Shown: positions 59,700 to 64,000 of the stretch, piece after piece
Layout of the letters: the number at the start of each line of letters is the position of its first letter
How positions within the stretch are numbered: position 1 is the stretch's first letter
Assembly: GCA_017163975.1 (NCBI GenBank)
Contig: JAFFSR010000015.1
Coordinates: 1,060,501 to 1,124,500, forward strand
Direction of reading: 5' to 3'
Origin: Anastatus disparis
Taxonomy: Eukaryota > Arthropoda > Insecta > Hymenoptera > Eupelmidae
DNA: 64,000 nucleotides
The notes under the pieces: generated by a model
What the model was told of the DNA's origin: nothing
Database searches by the model: none
The model's input: only the letters and a program-made list of their open reading frames with translations
Position numbers and translations under genes: made by a program

Positions 59700-61490
59700 A
59701 TGTCCGAATTAGATTCGCAAATTAGAGCACGTGATTCGATAAAAGATCAATGCTTACGAATTAAAGAATTTATAGAAAATTATACGGGTCCAAATATCGG
59801 AATACTGTTTCACAGAAAATCTAAATTAGAAGAATATTATCAACAAATATTACAAATCCAAGATTCCATTGACGAGATAAATGAAAAAGTCGATACAAAA
59901 ATGCGGGAAGAATTAGAACAAATTTATTATGATACGGTAGACGCGGCATTAACTTTAGAAGAAAATATCCACAAAAATCAAGTACCAACACACGCGCCTC
60001 CACAGCCAGCACAACCGGTAATAATCAGATCAAACGATAGCTTAAAATTACCGCCAATCAATCTACCAAATTTCGACGGCTCCTACGACAAATGGAGATA
60101 TTTTTACGACACATTCAAGTCTTTAATACATGAAAATGTAGACAAACTAGAGTCGCAAAAATTTCACTATTTGAGATCATGCTTACAAGGAGAAGCATCA
60201 GCTATTATAGAATCTTTAGCAGTCTCATCAGAAAATTATGCGGTAGCTTGGAGACTTTTAGTACAACGATATAATAAACCTCGTATAATTGTAAACGCTC
60301 ATTTAAAGGCTCTTTTTGACCTGCCAACGGTCAACAGAGGCACGCCTACAGAAATTTGGGTACTGACTGATGGAGCGCAGAAACATGTTAACGCGTTAGA
60401 AGCTTTAAATCGCCCCACTAAAGAATGGGCTGACATATTAATATTTATAATTGTTTCAAAACTAGATAAAGTTACACGACGCAAATGGGATCGTTCGTTA
60501 AAAGACGATGAATTACCTACTTGGCAAACGCTCATTGAATTTCTAAACAAATTTTCTCGCGGTGATGAAGCCATTACGTCTTCATTGAATAATCAAATCA
60601 AAAATCAAGAAAAATCGCTTAATGAAAATAAATATACGAAAAAATCACATGCTTATCTCGGTAGATTTAATACGCTTTCATGCCCTGTTTGCAATAACCA
60701 ACATTTTATTCAATCCTGCGAAAAATTTCTTGGACTAAAAATACAAGAAAGAATTGATACAATAAATAAGCTAAATCTATGTAGTGATTGCTTACGCCGA
60801 GGGCATTCTAGTAGAACTTGTAGAGCAACCTCATGCAAAAGGTGTCATAAAAGACATAACACTCTTTTACACTTAGATTCAGGTAAAGAAACCGCACGTA
60901 ATCATGAAATTATACCTGCAGGTAATACTAACCATACAGACTCTAATAATTCTGCAAAACAAAAGCTTCATTCATATACACCTTTAGAAGTACTACTCTC
61001 TACTGCTGTCATTAACGTTCGAGATATAAATGGATGTAATCACTCTTGTAAAGTATTGCTTGATTCTGGCGCTCAATCGAATTTCATGACAGAAAGATTT
61101 GCATCTCTTTTGAATCTTGAAAACAAAGAAGTACGTATTCCTGTCAGCGGACTGGGACAAATAACCTCAGTTATAGACAAAACTATAAAGGCAGAAATTT
61201 CATCACAACATACAAATTTCGTAACGCAATTAACATTTTTACTCTTACCGGAAATTTCGGGTTTACTACCTGCCTCACAAATCGATCGAACAAAGATAGA
61301 CATTCCTAAAAATATTAAACTAGCTGATCCATCGTTTCATAAACCGTCAAAGGTTGATGCGCTCATAGGTAATGAATTGTTTTATAATTTACTATGTGTC
61401 GGGCAAATCGAATTACAAAATAAGGCTATTCTACAAAAACAGTATTCGGATGGATTATCGCAGGAAAAATTGGCAACGCAGCGACAGTAA
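59700..61490 (+). CDS. gag: BEL/Pao gag and protease (second element)
   Basis: 596 codons from ATG at 59700. N-terminal coiled coil (residues about 35-95), then the DUF1759-type gag segment starting LPPINLPNFDGSYDKW (about 117-132). Zinc knuckles follow: CPVC...C at about 328, CSDCLRRGHSSRTC at about 361, CKRCHKRH-x4-H next. The protease motif VLLDSGAQSNF near residue 453 is intact. The frame ends in 17 unrelated residues because an A run at 61435-61439 appears one base short: pol continues directly in another frame. BEL elements normally encode a single polyprotein, so this is most simply a one-base deletion or an assembly error. Confidence 0.93.
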   Translation: MSELDSQIRARDSIKDQCLRIKEFIENYTGPNIGILFHRKSKLEEYYQQILQIQDSIDEINEKVDTKMREELEQIYYDTVDAALTLEENIHKNQVPTHAPPQPAQPVIIRSNDSLKLPPINLPNFDGSYDKWRYFYDTFKSLIHENVDKLESQKFHYLRSCLQGEASAIIESLAVSSENYAVAWRLLVQRYNKPRIIVNAHLKALFDLPTVNRGTPTEIWVLTDGAQKHVNALEALNRPTKEWADILIFIIVSKLDKVTRRKWDRSLKDDELPTWQTLIEFLNKFSRGDEAITSSLNNQIKNQEKSLNENKYTKKSHAYLGRFNTLSCPVCNNQHFIQSCEKFLGLKIQERIDTINKLNLCSDCLRRGHSSRTCRATSCKRCHKRHNTLLHLDSGKETARNHEIIPAGNTNHTDSNNSAKQKLHSYTPLEVLLSTAVINVRDINGCNHSCKVLLDSGAQSNFMTERFASLLNLENKEVRIPVSGLGQITSVIDKTIKAEISSQHTNFVTQLTFLLLPEISGLLPASQIDRTKIDIPKNIKLADPSFHKPSKVDALIGNELFYNLLCVGQIELQNKAILQKQYSDGLSQEKLATQRQ

Positions 61491-64000
61491 AAAACAATAA
61501 AATATGCATGTTTTCAAGAAATGCAACGTTAGACGAGACATTACAGAAATTTTGGCATATTGAAGAAGGTCCAGAGCAAAAACAATATACAAAAGATGAA
61601 ATAAATTGTGAGAAACATTTTCTTGAAAACATTTGTAAAAATGATGACGGACGATACATTGTCAAACTACCATTCAATAGCAAAAAACAGCAACTTGGCG
61701 ATTCATATGCAATAGCTCTAAAGCGATTTTACGCACTAGAAAGAAAACTAAATTATAATAAAGAATTAAAAGAACAATATACTAATTTTCTTCGTGAATA
61801 TATAGAACTTGGCCACATGGCAGAATGCTTAAACACGCTAAATAATGATGGTTATTATTTACCTCATCATTCAGTCATTAAGGACACTAGTCTTACTACA
61901 AAGTTGAGGGTAGTCTTTGACGCTTCAGCCAAAACAAATACAGGTATATTCCTTAATGACACATTATTAGTCGGTCCAACTATACAGGATGACCTTTTTT
62001 CATTAGTAGTACGCTTTCGTTCGTATACTTATGTATTAACAGCAGACATTGAGAAAATGTACCACCAAATCCTTGTAGACAAAGAAGATACAAAATATCA
62101 AAAAATTTTATGGCGCGAAAATTCACAAGATCCTATTAAAATATACACCTTAAATACAGTCACCTACGGTACAGCCTCAGCACCTTTTCTTGCTACTCGT
62201 TGTATCAAGCAACTGGCGGAGGATGAACGAGAAAACTTTCCACACGGTGCAGCAGCGTTAGAACGTGATATGTACGTAGATGATCTTCTCACTCGAGCAC
62301 ATTCAATTCAAGAGATTATGCAATTACGTGATGAATTAATTGCAATCACACAAAAAGGCTGTTTAAACTTTCGTCAATGGGCCTCTAACGAAAAAATATT
62401 AATTAAATCTCTATCAGAAAGATCGCAAAAAAACTTGTGTCTCGATAACGACAATATAAAAAAAACACTTGGTATCCAGTGGAACTCAAATACAGATTGC
62501 ATCGAGTATTCAGTTAAAATCAATATGTGCAAAAATCCAGTGACAAAACGTATAATTTTATCGAAAATAGCTCAATTATTCGATCCTCTTGGTTTACTCG
62601 GGCCAGTTATCGTACAAGCTAAATTAATTATGCAAAAACTATGGAAACTCAAGAGCGATTGGGATGAATCAGTGCCATTAACACTATATAATGAATGGAT
62701 CAAACTAGAAAACCAACTTCCTTTACTAGTCAATCTCAAAATACCAAGAAAGGTTGTATGCAATTCATTCGTAAATATTCAGGTACATGGATTTTGCGAC
62801 GCTAGTCAACATGCGTACGGAGCTGCAATATACCTGCGCTCGGAATCTAAGGGTGGAGCAATAAATGCCGAACTCATTTGCTCAAAATCACGTGTTGCAC
62901 CTCTTCAAACTATTTCAATACCAAGGCTGGAACTATGTGCAGCTGTATTATTAACAAATCTTTATGCCAGTACAATAAAGGCATTGAATCTTTCTATAGA
63001 CGAAACATTTTTATGGACAGATTCTTCAATTACATTGGCTTGGATTAATTCAGAACCGTACACCTTGAAAACTTTTGTAGCTAATCGTGTGTCAGAAATA
63101 CAACAAAAAACGAAAATAGATCTATGGCATCATGTACCTACAAAGGATAATCCAGCTGATTGCATCTCAAGAGGACAAGAACCATCAATGTTAATAAATA
63201 ATCGACTTTGGTATACAGGCCCAACTTGGCTTATCAAAGAAAAAGCACAATGGCCACAAACTCAATCGTCAAAAGACATAAATAATATACAAGCAAATGA
63301 TATTTTTAAATCAGAAACTCGAGTTACAACAAATCTTAAAGCTGAAATAAAAAATATTGACTTTTTATACAAATTCTCATCATTTTCAAAGCTATTAAGA
63401 GTAATAGGATATTTTAGAAGATTTATAATCAACTGTAAGAATAAAAAACTAAATAAACAAAACTCAAATAATCATTTAACAATACAAGAACTCACAAGCA
63501 CTCGAGTATGCATTTTCAAATTAGTACAACAAGAAGCATTGCATGAGGAAATCAAAACATTGGCCGCAAAGGAACCTTTGAAAAACAACAATAAATTTAT
63601 GTCTTTGAACCCATTTATTGATACAGAAGGATTGATTCGCGTTGGTGGTAGAATACAAAAGGCAAATTTACCATTTTCTGCATGTCATCCAATTTTACTT
63701 CCAAAACACTATATAACAAATCTTATTATTAAAGAAAGCCATCAAGTAATTTTACACGGAGGGGTTCAAGCAACATTATATGCAGTAAAAGAGAAGTATT
63801 GGCCTGTTGATGGTAAAAATGTTACTCGAAGCATCATTCACAAATGCATTACCTGCTTTCGTGCTAAGCCCGTAGTGCCTCAGTATTTAATGGGCGACTT
63901 ACCGAAAAATCGTCTTACCTGCGCACGACCATTTTTGAATGTAGGCGTAGATTACTGCGGTCCCTTTTTTATTGCGGAAAAGGCAGTGCGAAATCAAAAA
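61442..64000 (+). CDS. pol: BEL/Pao pol: protease end, RT, RNase H, start of integrase, partial
   Basis: Open without a stop from 61442 to the window edge. It starts with VFGWIIAGKIG, the expected continuation of the A17 peptidase region. RT: LRVVFDASAKTN, VLTADIEKMYHQ and MYVDDLLTRAHS (catalytic YVDD intact, near 62270). RNase H: VHGFCDASQHAYGAAIYLRS and FLWTDSSITLAWI. Integrase: zinc-binding HPILLPKHY...H...CITC, then the first catalytic region NVGVDYCGPF at the right edge. No lesion apart from the frame change at 61440, so this is the best-preserved pol in the window. Confidence 0.95.

Overview
The window looks like repeat-dominated genomic DNA from an arthropod, most likely an insect. It is very AT-rich, has long homopolymer runs, a (GT)70 microsatellite, a tRNA-derived SINE and a dense nest of insect-type transposable elements: Ty3/Gypsy, two BEL/Pao elements, a CR1/jockey-group LINE, a Penelope-like element, a Helitron helicase and many foldback/MITE elements. 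Nothing in it is bacterial or organellar. Only one piece of a likely host gene is visible, a single exon with SLC17/MFS-transporter character at 21552-21657. Species cannot be decided from sequence alone.

Layout. 1-3325 (minus): gag and most of pol of a Ty3/Gypsy element running off the left edge. 3326-16072: 12.7 kb with no convincing gene but many short hairpins. 16073-16090: an 18-nt tRNA-Lys primer binding site in the same orientation, followed by an LTR edge, so the whole stretch may be one element with an exceptionally long leader, or two elements. 18.2-29.1 kb: palindromic MITEs (three related copies with TTAA duplications), an AT-rich repeat tract, the SLC17 exon, a SINE and two TA-flanked TIR elements. 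29.5-39.6 kb: a large foldback element (about 3.2 kb originally) whose two arms record later insertions. A BEL/Pao element (30676-37028, itself interrupted by a 348-bp palindromic MITE) and a TTAA MITE lie in the left arm, and a poly(A) retroposon in the right arm.

39.7-45.0 kb: a decayed Helitron-type helicase (minus) together with a small spliced coiled-coil/basic gene present twice in inverted orientation and a C2H2 zinc-finger exon. 44988-53125: a 191-bp repeat at both ends of a block holding a 5'-truncated LINE, which is split by a TIR element, which in turn holds a head-to-head pair of Penelope-like fragments. 53.5-58.7 kb: a second large foldback with nested palindromes and tRNA-like segments in its arms. 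58.7-64.0 kb (plus): the LTR, gag and most of pol of a second BEL/Pao element, nearly intact, running off the right edge.

The genes do not form a pathway. They are independent selfish elements, and the interest lies in their nesting order, which can be read because palindromic arms act as built-in empty-site controls, and in the unexplained hairpin-rich leader and small spliced genes.
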